From: Ciceribacter sp. T2.26MG-112.2
GTDB taxonomy: Bacteria; Pseudomonadota; Alphaproteobacteria; Rhizobiales; Rhizobiaceae
NCBI RefSeq assembly: GCF_900492205.1
Contig: NZ_UEYQ01000002.1
Location: 124,001 to 188,000 of the forward strand
DNA length: 64,000 nucleotides
Reading direction: 5' to 3'
The position numbers were made by a program, and so were the translations under genes. Of the stretch, positions 8,166-16,328 are shown piece by piece (within the stretch, counting starts at the first letter, position 1; the number at the start of each line of letters is the position of its first letter). The notes beneath the pieces are model-generated. The model was given only the letters and a program-made list of their open reading frames with translations. It made no database searches and was not told where the DNA came from.

Positions 8166-9166
8166 GCCTTGACCTCCGGCAGGCGGATGCAGCGCGCCCG
8201 GCGCTTATCGCCGAGTTCGCGCATGTCGATCCTGTTCATGCAGGCGTCCAGGCGTTCGCTGCAGCGGGAATAGAAACGGCATTGCGGCGGCAGGTCGATC
8301 AGCTCGGGCACCTGGCCCTCGATCGGCTTGATCTTCTGGCCGCGCAGGGAAAGCCGCGGGATGGATTGCAGCAGGCCCCGCGTATAGGGATGCTGCGGGT
8401 TCTGGATCACCGAGGCGGTCGGCCCTTCCTCGACCACCTGTCCGGCATACATGACCATCACCCGGTCGCAATATTCCGAGACCACGCCGAGGTCATGGGT
8501 GATCAGCACCACGCTCATGCCGAGACGCACGCGGATATCGGCGATCAGTTCCAGAACCTGGGCCTGGATGGTCACGTCGAGCGCCGTGGTCGGTTCGTCG
8601 GCGATCAGCAGCTTCGGCCGGCAGGCGAGTGCTATGGCGATCATGATCCGCTGCCGCATGCCGCCGGAGAACTCGTGCGGATAGTATTGGAGGCGATCGC
8701 CGGCCGAGGCTATGCCGACGAGTTCCAGCATCTCGACCGCCTTGGCGCGGGCGGCTCTCCGCCTTGCCATGCGACCTTCAGGAAGCGTCTCGTCATGGGC
8801 GTAGAGCACTTCGAGGATCTGCTCGCCGACCGTCAGTGCCGGATTGAGCGCGGTCAGCGCATCCTGCATGGTCATGGCGATGTCGCGGCCGCGGATCTTG
8901 CGCATGTCTGGCGGCGACAATGCCCGCAGATCGCGTCCTTCGAAGCGGATCGAGCCGCTGGCGATGCGGCCCGGCGCGCGCACCAGTCCCATGACGGAGG
9001 AGAAGGTGACGCTCTTGCCGGAGCCGCTTTCGCCGACGACGCCAAGACACTCGCCCGGATTGACGGTGACATCGACGCCATCGACGGCGAAGACGCGGCC
9101 GGCACGGGTTTCGAACACGGTCCGAAGATCCCGGACCTGGAGGAGGGGGGAGGGGGTGGTCGTCAT
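8162..9166 (-). CDS. Peptide ABC transporter ATP-binding protein (OppD/DppD type)
   Basis: First ATPase of the importer, 334 residues. Walker A GESGSGKS is at 45-52, the signature [16 protein letters not shown] near 165, Walker [13 protein letters not shown] after it. The C-terminal extension retains cysteines ([14 protein letters not shown]), the feature proposed to hold a metal or Fe-S site in DppD-type proteins. The frame is open for another 224 codons upstream, but that part lies over the permease in another frame. The ATG at 9166 overlaps the permease stop as ATGA and is the true start. Confidence 0.93.
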   Translation of the reverse strand: MTTTPSPLLQVRDLRTVFETRAGRVFAVDGVDVTVNPGECLGVVGESGSGKSVTFSSVMGLVRAPGRIASGSIRFEGRDLRALSPPDMRKIRGRDIAMTMQDALTALNPALTVGEQILEVLYAHDETLPEGRMARRRAARAKAVEMLELVGIASAGDRLQYYPHEFSGGMRQRIMIAIALACRPKLLIADEPTTALDVTIQAQVLELIADIRVRLGMSVVLITHDLGVVSEYCDRVMVMYAGQVVEEGPTASVIQNPQHPYTRGLLQSIPRLSLRGQKIKPIEGQVPELIDLPPQCRFYSRCSERLDACMNRIDMRELGDKRRARCIRLPEVKA

Positions 9167-10071
9167 TCGTTGAACCTCGGATCGAAAGCGTCGCGCAGGC
9201 CCTGGCTCGCCACGTTGATCACCAGCACGAGCAAAAGGATGGCAAGGCCGGGGAAGGTCGAGACCCACCAGGCTTCGAGGATGAAGGCGCGGCCGTCGGC
9301 GACCATGGAACCCCAGGAGGCGGTCGGCGGTTGAACGCCGAGGCCGAGGAAGGAGAGGCTGGCCTCGAGGATGATGACGTCGGCCATGCGGATGGTCGAT
9401 ACCACGATCACCGGTGACAGGATGTTCGGCATGATTTCGCGCAGCATGATGTGGAAGCGCGAGGCGCCGATGGCACGGGCGGCCTCGACATATTCGAGTT
9501 CGCGCACGGCAAGCGTTTCGCCGCGCACCACCCGGCAGGGAATGACCCATTCCTTGTAGGCGAGCGCCAGGATGATGTTGAACAGGTCGGGTCCCATCAT
9601 CGCCATCAGGCCGATGGCGAAGATCAGGTAGGGAAAGCCGAGCAGGATGTCGACGAGCCTCGAAATGGCGATGTCGACCCAGCCGCGCAGATAGCCGGCG
9701 GCGAGGCCGGCGACGATGCCGATCGTGGTGGCGACCAGGATGACGGCAGTGCCGATGAAGATCGAGATGCGCGAACCATAGATGATGCGCGACAGGATAT
9801 CGCGGCCGAGCCCGTCGCAGCCGAGAAGATAGCTCCATTCGCCGCCCGGCATCCAGGCGGGCGGTTGCAGGCGCCGGAAGAGGTCGGTCTCGTTCGGATC
9901 GTGCGGGGCGATCCAGGGCGCGAAGATCGCCATCAGCACGAAGATCAGCACCAGCACCGCGCTGGCAAGCGCCAGCCGGTTTTCGGCGAAGTTCTCCAGG
10001 TTGCGCTTGAACAGGGATTTGCCCTGATCGGCAGCCATTGCCGGCGCGGCGGCATCGTCGGCGACGGTCAT
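9163..10071 (-). CDS. Peptide ABC transporter permease (OppC/DppC type)
   Basis: An inner-membrane permease of 302 residues. A hydrophobic first helix near residues 35-55 (ALASAVLVLIFVLMAIFAPWI) is followed by the OppC-type HPFGTD-like region (here LLGCDGLGRDILSR) and five more helices. The ATPase-contacting loop reads EYVEAARAIGASRFHIMLREI. It ends in DAFDPRFNE, typical of this branch. It overlaps its neighbours by 4 bases on both sides. Confidence 0.93.
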   Translation of the reverse strand: MTVADDAAAPAMAADQGKSLFKRNLENFAENRLALASAVLVLIFVLMAIFAPWIAPHDPNETDLFRRLQPPAWMPGGEWSYLLGCDGLGRDILSRIIYGSRISIFIGTAVILVATTIGIVAGLAAGYLRGWVDIAISRLVDILLGFPYLIFAIGLMAMMGPDLFNIILALAYKEWVIPCRVVRGETLAVRELEYVEAARAIGASRFHIMLREIMPNILSPVIVVSTIRMADVIILEASLSFLGLGVQPPTASWGSMVADGRAFILEAWWVSTFPGLAILLLVLVINVASQGLRDAFDPRFNE

Positions 10072-11075
10072 AGTTTCACCCGTGGATTGAGCAGCGTGTA
10101 GAGGAGGTCGGCGACGAAGTTCACCAGCACGTAGGTGACGGCGTAGAACAGCACGGCGGCCTGGACGAGCGGGTAGTTGCGCACGAAGATGCTTTCGACG
10201 ACCAGCCGGCCGAGGCCAGGCCAGCCAAACACCGTCTCGACGATCATGTTGCCGCCGAGCAGCGACCCGGTTTCGAGGGCGGCCACCGAAACGGTCGGGA
10301 TCAGCGCGTTTTTCAGCGCATGGCGGAAGAGGATGCGGCGACGGCTGAGGCCCTTGGCTTCGGCGAAGGCGACATAGTCCTGGCGCAGCACTTCGAGCAT
10401 GGAGGTGCGGGTGACGCGTGTCAGGATAGCCGTCATCGGCAGGCCAAGCGTGATCGCCGGCAGCAGGATATGCGACAGCGCGTCCCAGAAGGCGTCGAGG
10501 CGCCCGCGCAGCAAGGTGTCGACCAACAGGAAATGGGTAATCGGCGCCACTTCGCTGTCGAAGCCGATCCGGCCCGAGACCGGCAGCAGCCTGAGCTGGA
10601 CCGCAAAGAGCATCAGGAGCAGGATGCCGAACCAGAAACCGGGCAGCGACACACCGAGCAGCGAACCGATCGTGGCGACACGGTCGATGATGGTATTCTT
10701 CTTGATCGCCGCCATCACGCCGAGCGGGATGGAGGTGACAAGCGCGATGATCAGCGCGACGAGGCTGAGCTCGATCGTCGCCGGCAGGCGCTCGACGATC
10801 ACGTCGAACACCGGCCGCCGGTGGAACAGGCTCATGCCGAAGTCGCCGGTGACGGCGTTTTCGAGGAAGACCACGAAACGCTCGCCGATCGGCTTGTCGA
10901 GCCCGAGGTCCTGGCGGAGTGTCAGTTCCTCGGCCGGGGTGATCGGCTGGTCGCCGATCATGATTTCAACGGGATCTCCCGGCGTCAGTGCCATCATCAG
11001 GAAGACGATGGTGCTGACGCCCAGGAGAACCGGGACGAGCTGCAGAAGGCGCTCGACCAGTTTGCCCAATCGCAT
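10068..11075 (-). CDS. Peptide ABC transporter permease (OppB/DppB type)
   Basis: An inner-membrane permease of 335 residues with the DppB pattern: a first helix near residues 12-30 ending in ALTPGDP, a periplasmic stretch, then a cluster of helices with the EAA-type loop DYVAFAEAKGLSRRRILFRHALKNALIP and the end LNPRVKL. It lies 22 bases after the binding-protein gene and overlaps the OppC-type gene by ATGA. It pairs with that protein to form the transport channel. Confidence 0.93.
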   Translation of the reverse strand: MRLGKLVERLLQLVPVLLGVSTIVFLMMALTPGDPVEIMIGDQPITPAEELTLRQDLGLDKPIGERFVVFLENAVTGDFGMSLFHRRPVFDVIVERLPATIELSLVALIIALVTSIPLGVMAAIKKNTIIDRVATIGSLLGVSLPGFWFGILLLMLFAVQLRLLPVSGRIGFDSEVAPITHFLLVDTLLRGRLDAFWDALSHILLPAITLGLPMTAILTRVTRTSMLEVLRQDYVAFAEAKGLSRRRILFRHALKNALIPTVSVAALETGSLLGGNMIVETVFGWPGLGRLVVESIFVRNYPLVQAAVLFYAVTYVLVNFVADLLYTLLNPRVKL

Positions 11076-11097
11076 GACCTATTCCCGCCTGTGTCGG

Positions 11098-12636
11098 TTA
11101 TTCGACGCAGGCGTCGTGCAGGTTGATGCGGCTGTCGGCGCTCGGCTTCCAGCCCTTCAGGCGTTTTGACACGCCGTAGATATCCTTCGGAACCCAGAGA
11201 TAGATGTAGGGAAGCTCGGCGTTCACGATCGCTTCCGCCTGCTGGTAGAGGGCAGCACGCTTGGCTGGATCGAGTTCGATCGCACCCTGATCCAGAAGGG
11301 CGTCGACTTCCTTGTTGGAATAGCCGGAGGCGTTGCCGCGGCCCATCGTGTAATGGGTCGGCACGAAGATATCGAACGGATCGAGCGAGCCGTTACCCCA
11401 CGAGGTGAAGTAGATGTCGCCGTCGTTCTTGTCGTTCTTCGGGTTCCACTTGGCGTCGATCATCGCGCTTTCGCCGATGGCGACCTTGGCGCGGATGCCG
11501 GACTTGGCGAGCACCGAGGCGATCGCTTCGACCGTGTCCTTGTCGGCGCCTTCGGCGTCTATGGTGATGTCGATTCCGTCGGGGAAACCGGCTTCCGCGA
11601 GAAGCGCCTTGGCCTTTTCGGCATCATATTCGTGTTTCGGCAGGTCAGGGGTCGATGCGAAGGCGGCAGGGCTCAGGATGCCTTCGATCGATACGGCATT
11701 GCCGCCGAGGATCTTGTCGATGATCAGCTGCTTGTCGAGCGCGTGCGCGACCGCCTGGCGAACCTTGATGTCATCGAACTTGTCGCCTTTGAGGTTGAGG
11801 GCAAGGAAGACGCTGCGCGTTCCGTTGACGGTCATGACCGCGGTATTGGGATTCTGCTCGACCTGGGCGATGGAGAAGGGCGGCAGGCCGTTGATGATGT
11901 CGACATCGCCGGCAAGCAGGGCCGCAACGCGCGAGGCCGTTTCCGGGATAATCTTGAAGATGACGCGATCGACGCAGGCTTTGCCGACCGGCGCGATGTC
12001 CGGCGAGCCGCCGTAGTAATCATCGAAGCGTTCCATGATGATGGAATCACCCTTGCGCCATTCGACCAGCTTGAAAGGGCCCGCGCCATTCTCGGCGGTT
12101 GCCATTCCGGCGGTACCGACCTTTTCGACGAAGGCCTTGGAGACGAATTCCTGGAAAGGCAGCATGGCCGGCAGGAGCGGCCAGGGCTCATTGAGATTGA
12201 TGCGGATCGTGTCGTCGCCGACAATCTCGATATCCTTGACCGGGCCGAGCAGGCTCTTGCGCGGGCTGGTCTGGCCGTCGCCCATGGCGCCTTCGACCGT
12301 CAGCCGGTCGAGGGTGAACTTGACGTCCTCGACGGTCAGGTCGGAACCGTCATGGAACTTGATACCCTCGCGGATCTTGAATTCGAAGGCGGTCGGCGAG
12401 GTTTGCGTCCAGGATCTGGCGATTTCCGGGACGACCCTCATATCCGGATCGCGGGTGAGCAAGCCGTCATACATGTTGCGGATGATGGTCTCGGTCTCGC
12501 GATTGCGATGATTGGCGGGATCGAGGGTCAAGGCTTCGGCGGTGAAACCGACCCGGATCTCCGATGCCGAAAGCGATGTCGCCGGAAGTATCAAGGCGAC
12601 GGCCGTGGTGATCAAAAAGCGCTGAAAGTTCCCCAT
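11098..12636 (-). CDS. Peptide-type ABC transporter substrate-binding protein (SBP family 5)
   Basis: A periplasmic binding protein of 512 residues. The signal peptide runs to about residue 24 (FLITTAVALILPATSLSAS) and the mature protein begins EIRVGFTAEALTLDP. SBP_bac_5 hallmarks follow: DGSDLTVEDVKFTLDR, FQEFVSKAFVEKVG and a C-terminal PYIYLWVPKDIYGVSKRLKGW. The ATG at 12636 has AAGGAG 8 bases upstream; a longer reading from 12714 would begin inside the sigma-54 promoter and is rejected. It is the first gene of the operon. The ligand is unknown: family 5 includes dipeptides, oligopeptides, opines and glutathione. Confidence 0.92.
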   Translation of the reverse strand: MGNFQRFLITTAVALILPATSLSASEIRVGFTAEALTLDPANHRNRETETIIRNMYDGLLTRDPDMRVVPEIARSWTQTSPTAFEFKIREGIKFHDGSDLTVEDVKFTLDRLTVEGAMGDGQTSPRKSLLGPVKDIEIVGDDTIRINLNEPWPLLPAMLPFQEFVSKAFVEKVGTAGMATAENGAGPFKLVEWRKGDSIIMERFDDYYGGSPDIAPVGKACVDRVIFKIIPETASRVAALLAGDVDIINGLPPFSIAQVEQNPNTAVMTVNGTRSVFLALNLKGDKFDDIKVRQAVAHALDKQLIIDKILGGNAVSIEGILSPAAFASTPDLPKHEYDAEKAKALLAEAGFPDGIDITIDAEGADKDTVEAIASVLAKSGIRAKVAIGESAMIDAKWNPKNDKNDGDIYFTSWGNGSLDPFDIFVPTHYTMGRGNASGYSNKEVDALLDQGAIELDPAKRAALYQQAEAIVNAELPYIYLWVPKDIYGVSKRLKGWKPSADSRINLHDACVE

Positions 12637-12703
12637 TCTTTTATCTCCTTGTTCGAGAAGAGCCGCGGCATTATTGACTGGCCGCTGGTTCATAGCTTGG
12701 TTA

Positions 12704-12718
12704 GCAAGCCGCATGCCA
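12704..12718 (-). promoter_or_regulatory. Sigma-54 (-24/-12) promoter of the importer/C45 operon
   Basis: On the minus strand the site reads TGGCATGCGGCTTGC. It has the -24 element TGGCATG, the -12 element TTGC, and GG-N10-GC spacing, in full agreement with the consensus TGGCAYG-N4-TTGC. It lies 68 bases before the ATG of the binding-protein gene and directs transcription into the operon that contains a sigma-54 activator gene. Two independent sites of this quality flanking one activator make chance unlikely. Confidence 0.82.
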
Positions 12719-12812
12719 TGTCTCGGGAGCGCCGGCTTCCCGGGAGAAACTCCTTTTATCTCAGATGTTTATCCTTCGCCTCCTGGGTTTGCCTGTCCAC
12801 TCTACGGCTGTT

Positions 12813-12831
12813 GCGCGTGAAGTGCACGCGC
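12813..12831. promoter_or_regulatory. Palindrome, candidate upstream activator site
   Basis: GCGCGTG-N5-CACGCGC is a perfect inverted repeat with 7-base arms, about 95 bases upstream of the -24 element at 12718. That is the usual distance for a binding site of a sigma-54 activator. No clear second copy of the same sequence was found before the AtuA promoter, so the assignment is tentative. Apart from this and the promoter, I see no gene in 12637-13256. Confidence 0.4.
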
Positions 12832-13120
12832 GATGTGTCAAATCTGCGCGACGGAAGTCAGGCGTCCTGCGCCGCCCACAACCGCGAATGCGGGGTGCCG
12901 AACAAGGCATGTGCCCGCCGACGGCATCCTATTCCACATGAGGCGCGGGGTTCGGGCGAAAGACAGGTGATTTCTAAGCGAAGAGGGCGGGCACAGACGT
13001 TCGCGCTTCTCGTCTCTGCCGGCGCGCGATCGCGTAAGCATTCTCTGGCATCGAAGCCGAGGTGCCTGCGAGAACGGCTTGGCCGGGGTCGGCCTTTCTT
13101 CAGCCGCGTCCGGCCGCGAA

Positions 13121-13137
13121 GGGGTGACCGTCACCCC
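13121..13137. repeat. 17-base palindrome at the edge of repeat copy A
   Basis: GGGGTGACCGTCACCCC has 8-base arms around a single base and lies 4 bases inside the left end of the duplicated block; the same palindrome is at 15039-15055 in copy B. It lies 120 bases after the protease stop codon, with no T-run, so it is not an obvious terminator. Confidence 0.6.
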
Positions 13138-13256
13138 ATGATGGAGGAGGAAGGGAGATTGCGGCAGAGGGACGGTTGGCGGCGAGGGCGGGTCAGATCG
13201 TGCGGCGATCGACGCATGGGGGATGCCGGTCGCCGCGGATGTCGGATCTCGCCTGT

Positions 13257-13859
13257 TCAGATCGCCAGCCAGAGGCGGGGATTGTCCGGCGACTGGATCT
13301 TGACCCAGCGCAGGTCGGTGTTCTTCCACGGGCGGATGGCGCTGGTGCGGTTGTCGAGCACGAGATCGCCCTTGCTGGTCTTGACCACCAGCACGGCATG
13401 GCCTTCGCCGGAGCCGGTGCGGGCAACCGCGATCCTGAGAGCCCGCGGCGACCAGCCCATGGTGATCAGGCGCTTGCGCTTGATCAGCGCGAAGTCTTCG
13501 CAGTCGCCGCTGGTGCCGGAGACCTGCCAGACGTCGCCGCCGTCGACCGCAAGGGAATCGCTTTCGGCGCGGAGCTGGCGATTGACGCTTGCATTGATCC
13601 GCTTGAGCTGGCTTTCGCGATAGGCGGTCAGCGCGACGACCGGCGAGCCGGCATTCTTCCTGCATTCCGCCGGGTTTTGCATGCAGAACTTGACATGGGC
13701 GAAGGGCGCGAGGGTCGGCCTGGCGGCGGCGATGAAGCTGACCGGCGGCGTGTCGCGGAGATTGCGGGCGAAGCCGCCGGGGCCGGCGGCAGCGGCCGGC
13801 TGGACCAGGGTCAGCGCGGTCAGCGCGACGACGGCGGTTGCAAGCAGTGTCTTCAGCAT
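13257..13859 (-). CDS. Periplasmic BTLCP (transglutaminase-like cysteine protease), copy A
   Basis: A 200-residue secreted protein with a signal peptide ending about residue 25 (VQPAAAA). It has the Cys-His-Asp triad of the bacterial transglutaminase-like cysteine protease family (the family of LapG): Cys120 in TSGDCEDFALIKR, His154 in GEGHAVLVV and Asp169 in DLVLDNR. LapG-type members cut large surface adhesins in the periplasm under c-di-GMP control, but no LapD or adhesin gene is in view, so the substrate is open. The protein is identical in all 200 residues to the copy at 15175-15777; the four nucleotide differences between the genes are silent. Cysteines 59 and 66 could form a disulfide. 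Confidence 0.9.
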   Translation of the reverse strand: MLKTLLATAVVALTALTLVQPAAAAGPGGFARNLRDTPPVSFIAAARPTLAPFAHVKFCMQNPAECRKNAGSPVVALTAYRESQLKRINASVNRQLRAESDSLAVDGGDVWQVSGTSGDCEDFALIKRKRLITMGWSPRALRIAVARTGSGEGHAVLVVKTSKGDLVLDNRTSAIRPWKNTDLRWVKIQSPDNPRLWLAI

Positions 13860-14155
13860 GTCCTCGTTCCCTGTTCGGCCGGTACCCGCCTGCTTGGCCG
13901 CAGGCTGTTGATTGCGGATTGCTTCCGTTCGGATGTCCTTGCCGCATTTCGCTGCAAGGTTCTCCGCGGCTTCGAACAGAGATTAGCCGGTGCGCTTTTC
14001 GGTGCGCTTAAACCGTTCCCGACAATTTTAGTGAATTGCCGATTTTTCCCATTCCGGAACACGAGGCGGCCGCAGAAGAATGGCAGGCCGCCGGGAGAAC
14101 CCTGTGCTGCCGTTGCGAGGCTGCCGGTGAAGGCGTCATCCCGTGCGTTTCGTCG

Positions 14156-14935
14156 TCAAATGACTTCAGTCTTGCCGTTCGCGATCTTCAAAACGGCCAG
14201 ATGCCCGGTGGCGAAGGCGGCGGTGTCGATGCAGATGCGGCCCTTTCCATGGCTGACCTGCGGCGCTGGCGTGTGGCCGTGCACCACCAGGACCGGCAGT
14301 TCCGGGCCGCGACTGAGAAAGGGTTCCCGCATCCACAGCAGATCCTCGTCGCTCTGTTCGTCCAGCGAGAGGCCCGGCCTGAGGCCCGCATGAACAAAGA
14401 CGATGGGGCCGATGGTCAGCAAGGACGGCAGCGAGCGCAGAAAGTCGACATGATGCTGCGGCACCGCTTCCCTCGTCAATGCCGCCAGCCGTTCCAGACC
14501 GCGGGGACGCTCGAGACTATGGCTCGCATCTATGCCGTAGGAAAAGAGGGTCTCGCGTCCTCCGAGCTGCAGCCAGCTCAAGTGTGCGGCAGGATCGAGC
14601 AGGAAGCGGTAAAACAGGTCGTCATGATTGCCGCAAAGGGCGACCCGTTCGAAACACGCCGGGGGTGGCATAAGGAGATGGTCTATGACCTGGCGGGAGT
14701 TGGGTCCGCGATCGATATAGTCTCCGAGCATGACGAGGAGCTTCCTGCCATCCGACGCCGCCGCGTCGTCGAGAATTCGCGCTTCGGCATCGAGCAAGGC
14801 CGCGTGACAGCCATGGACATCGCCGATGGCATAGATGACGGCGTGGTCTGCCTGATCGCCGAGCGACAGTCGGGTTCTCTCCCCGGTGGGGCCGCCCGGC
14901 CGCATTCCGAGCAGTTTGTTCAGTAGTCTTCTCAT
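14156..14935 (-). CDS. PPP-family metallophosphatase (serine/threonine-type)
   Basis: A 259-residue cytoplasmic phosphatase with the complete metal-binding series of the PPP family: GDVHGC near residue 38, GDYIDRGP near 71, CGNHDD near 99, VHAGLRPG near 176 and VHGHTPAP near 220. Enzymes of this class (PrpA/PrpB, lambda phosphatase) remove phosphate from Ser/Thr and sometimes Tyr or His. The frame continues upstream into repeat copy B, but the ATG at 14935 begins just before the conserved domain; a GTG at 14959 is possible. It lies between the two protease copies and 1.5 kb before an exopolysaccharide locus that encodes a tyrosine kinase. Confidence 0.9.
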   Translation of the reverse strand: MRRLLNKLLGMRPGGPTGERTRLSLGDQADHAVIYAIGDVHGCHAALLDAEARILDDAAASDGRKLLVMLGDYIDRGPNSRQVIDHLLMPPPACFERVALCGNHDDLFYRFLLDPAAHLSWLQLGGRETLFSYGIDASHSLERPRGLERLAALTREAVPQHHVDFLRSLPSLLTIGPIVFVHAGLRPGLSLDEQSDEDLLWMREPFLSRGPELPVLVVHGHTPAPQVSHGKGRICIDTAAFATGHLAVLKIANGKTEVI

Positions 14936-15034
14936 TCCTGTCCGCTCAATACTCTTCACTCGACGTGATCTGGGAACCGACCGGCACGATTCGTGACGGC
15001 AAGCGACCCCGCTTCTTCCCCATGCATCGCATGC

Positions 15035-15990
15035 CGAAGGGGTGACCGTCACCCCATGATGGAGGAGGAAGGGAGATTGCGGCAGAGGGACGGTTGGCGG
15101 CGAGGGCGGGTCAGATCGTGCGGCGATCGACGCGTGGGGGATGCCGGTCGCCGCGGATGTCGGATCTCGCCTGTTCAGATCGCCAGCCAGAGGCGGGGAT
15201 TGTCCGGTGACTGGATCTTGACCCAGCGCAGGTCGGTGTTCTTCCACGGGCGGATGGCGCTGGTGCGGTTGTCGAGCACGAGATCGCCCTTGCTGGTCTT
15301 GACCACCAGCACGGCATGGCCTTCGCCGGAGCCGGTGCGGGCAACCGCGATCCTGAGAGCCCGCGGCGACCAGCCCATGGTGATCAGGCGCTTGCGCTTG
15401 ATCAGCGCGAAGTCTTCGCAGTCGCCGCTGGTGCCGGAGACCTGCCAGACGTCGCCGCCGTCGACCGCAAGGGAATCGCTTTCGGCGCGGAGCTGGCGAT
15501 TGACGCTTGCATTGATCCGCTTGAGCTGGCTTTCGCGATAGGCGGTCAGCGCGACGACCGGCGAGCCGGCATTCTTCCTGCATTCCGCCGGGTTTTGCAT
15601 GCAGAACTTGACATGGGCGAAGGGCGCGAGGGTCGGCCTGGCGGCGGCGATGAAGCTGACCGGCGGCGTGTCACGGAGATTGCGGGCGAAGCCGCCGGGG
15701 CCGGCGGCGGCGGCCGGCTGGACCAGGGTGAGCGCGGTCAGCGCGACGACGGCGGTTGCAAGCAGTGTCTTCAGCATGTCCTCGTTCCCTGTTTGCCCGG
15801 TATCCGCCTGCTTGGCCGCAGGCTGTTGATTGCGGATTGCTTCCGTTCGGATGTCCTTGCCGCATTTCGCTGCAAGGTTCTCCGCGGCTTCGAACAGAGA
15901 TTAGCCGGAGGCGCTTTTCGGTGCGCTTAAACCGTTCCCGACAATTTTAGTGAATTGCCGATTTTTCCCATTCCGGAACACGAGGCGGCC
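15035..15990. repeat. Direct repeat, copy B (about 956 bp)
   Basis: Second copy of the block at 13117-14071, beginning at the same CGAAGGGG and ending at the same GAGGCGGCC. It is one base longer because of an indel near 15908. The 963 bases between the copies carry the phosphatase gene. Recombination between the copies would remove 1.9 kb with one protease gene and the phosphatase. Confidence 0.95.
15175..15777 (-). CDS. Periplasmic BTLCP (transglutaminase-like cysteine protease), copy B
   Basis: The encoded protein is identical to that at 13257-13859, with the same signal peptide and triad (Cys120, His154, Asp169). The gene differs from copy A at four positions, all silent. The upstream 100 bases are shared too, with a few more changes near 15790-15800, so both copies should have the same promoter. 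Such perfect protein identity points either to a very recent duplication or to gene conversion that keeps the two the same. It is the copy next to the polysaccharide locus. Confidence 0.9.
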   Translation of the reverse strand: MLKTLLATAVVALTALTLVQPAAAAGPGGFARNLRDTPPVSFIAAARPTLAPFAHVKFCMQNPAECRKNAGSPVVALTAYRESQLKRINASVNRQLRAESDSLAVDGGDVWQVSGTSGDCEDFALIKRKRLITMGWSPRALRIAVARTGSGEGHAVLVVKTSKGDLVLDNRTSAIRPWKNTDLRWVKIQSPDNPRLWLAI

Positions 15991-16184
15991 AGAGCGGAAG
16001 TGCCGCTGCGTGGCGGTTTCGCCGAGGACCGTGGTGCAGGAAGAGTTGGCGGGCGGTGAGTGGGAGGTTCTCAAGCGGCGAAGTCGCACGGCTCCCAATA
16101 AATTCGTCAGAATTCCGTAACCTGCAGAGGAGAACGAGCCACGTCTGACTGTTTTTCGGGCGCTATGCACATCTTACGCTCAGA

Positions 16185-16205
16185 ATATTGAGATATGTTC
16201 AATAT
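16185..16205. promoter_or_regulatory. Inverted repeat ATATTGA-N7-TCAATAT
   Basis: Perfect 7-base arms separated by 7 bases, 21 bases in total, 257 bases before the export lipoprotein start. Size and spacing suit a dimeric helix-turn-helix regulator. The binding protein is not known. Confidence 0.45.
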
Positions 16206-16311
16206 ATCAGCACGAAATCGAAAAATTTTTGCAGATCATACTGCTTAAATGCAGAAATATCTAATATTCGTCGTATAGGAAAATTCATATCAAAGTCGAG
16301 TCAGGGATCTT

Positions 16312-16328
16312 AGACTCTACCAGAGTCT
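16312..16328. promoter_or_regulatory. Inverted repeat AGACTCT-N3-AGAGTCT
   Basis: A perfect 17-base palindrome with 7-base arms, 134 bases before the export lipoprotein start, inside the AT-rich region. It is a good operator candidate for the polysaccharide locus. Confidence 0.5.

Larger units (their letters stand above)
13117..14071. repeat. Direct repeat, copy A (about 955 bp)
   Basis: The block from CGAAGGGG at 13117 to GAGGCGGCC at 14071 recurs at 15035-15990 in the same orientation, shifted by 1918-1919 bases. The two copies differ by roughly ten substitutions and one single-base indel (near 13990). Each copy holds a complete BTLCP protease gene, its upstream region and 140 bases of downstream DNA. 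Sequence identity stops abruptly at both ends. Confidence 0.95.

Noticed and set aside
9167..9838. 224-codon N-terminal extension of the OppD-type ATPase
   Set aside because: It covers the permease gene in a different frame; the ATG at 9166 with ATGA overlap is the natural start.
12838..13947. Minus-strand 369-codon frame over protease copy A
   Set aside because: It is another frame of the BTLCP gene. The protease frame has the signal peptide, catalytic triad and an exact duplicate.
14936..15583. N-terminal extension of the phosphatase into repeat copy B
   Set aside because: The extension is the out-of-frame protease sequence. The phosphatase domain begins just after the ATG at 14935.
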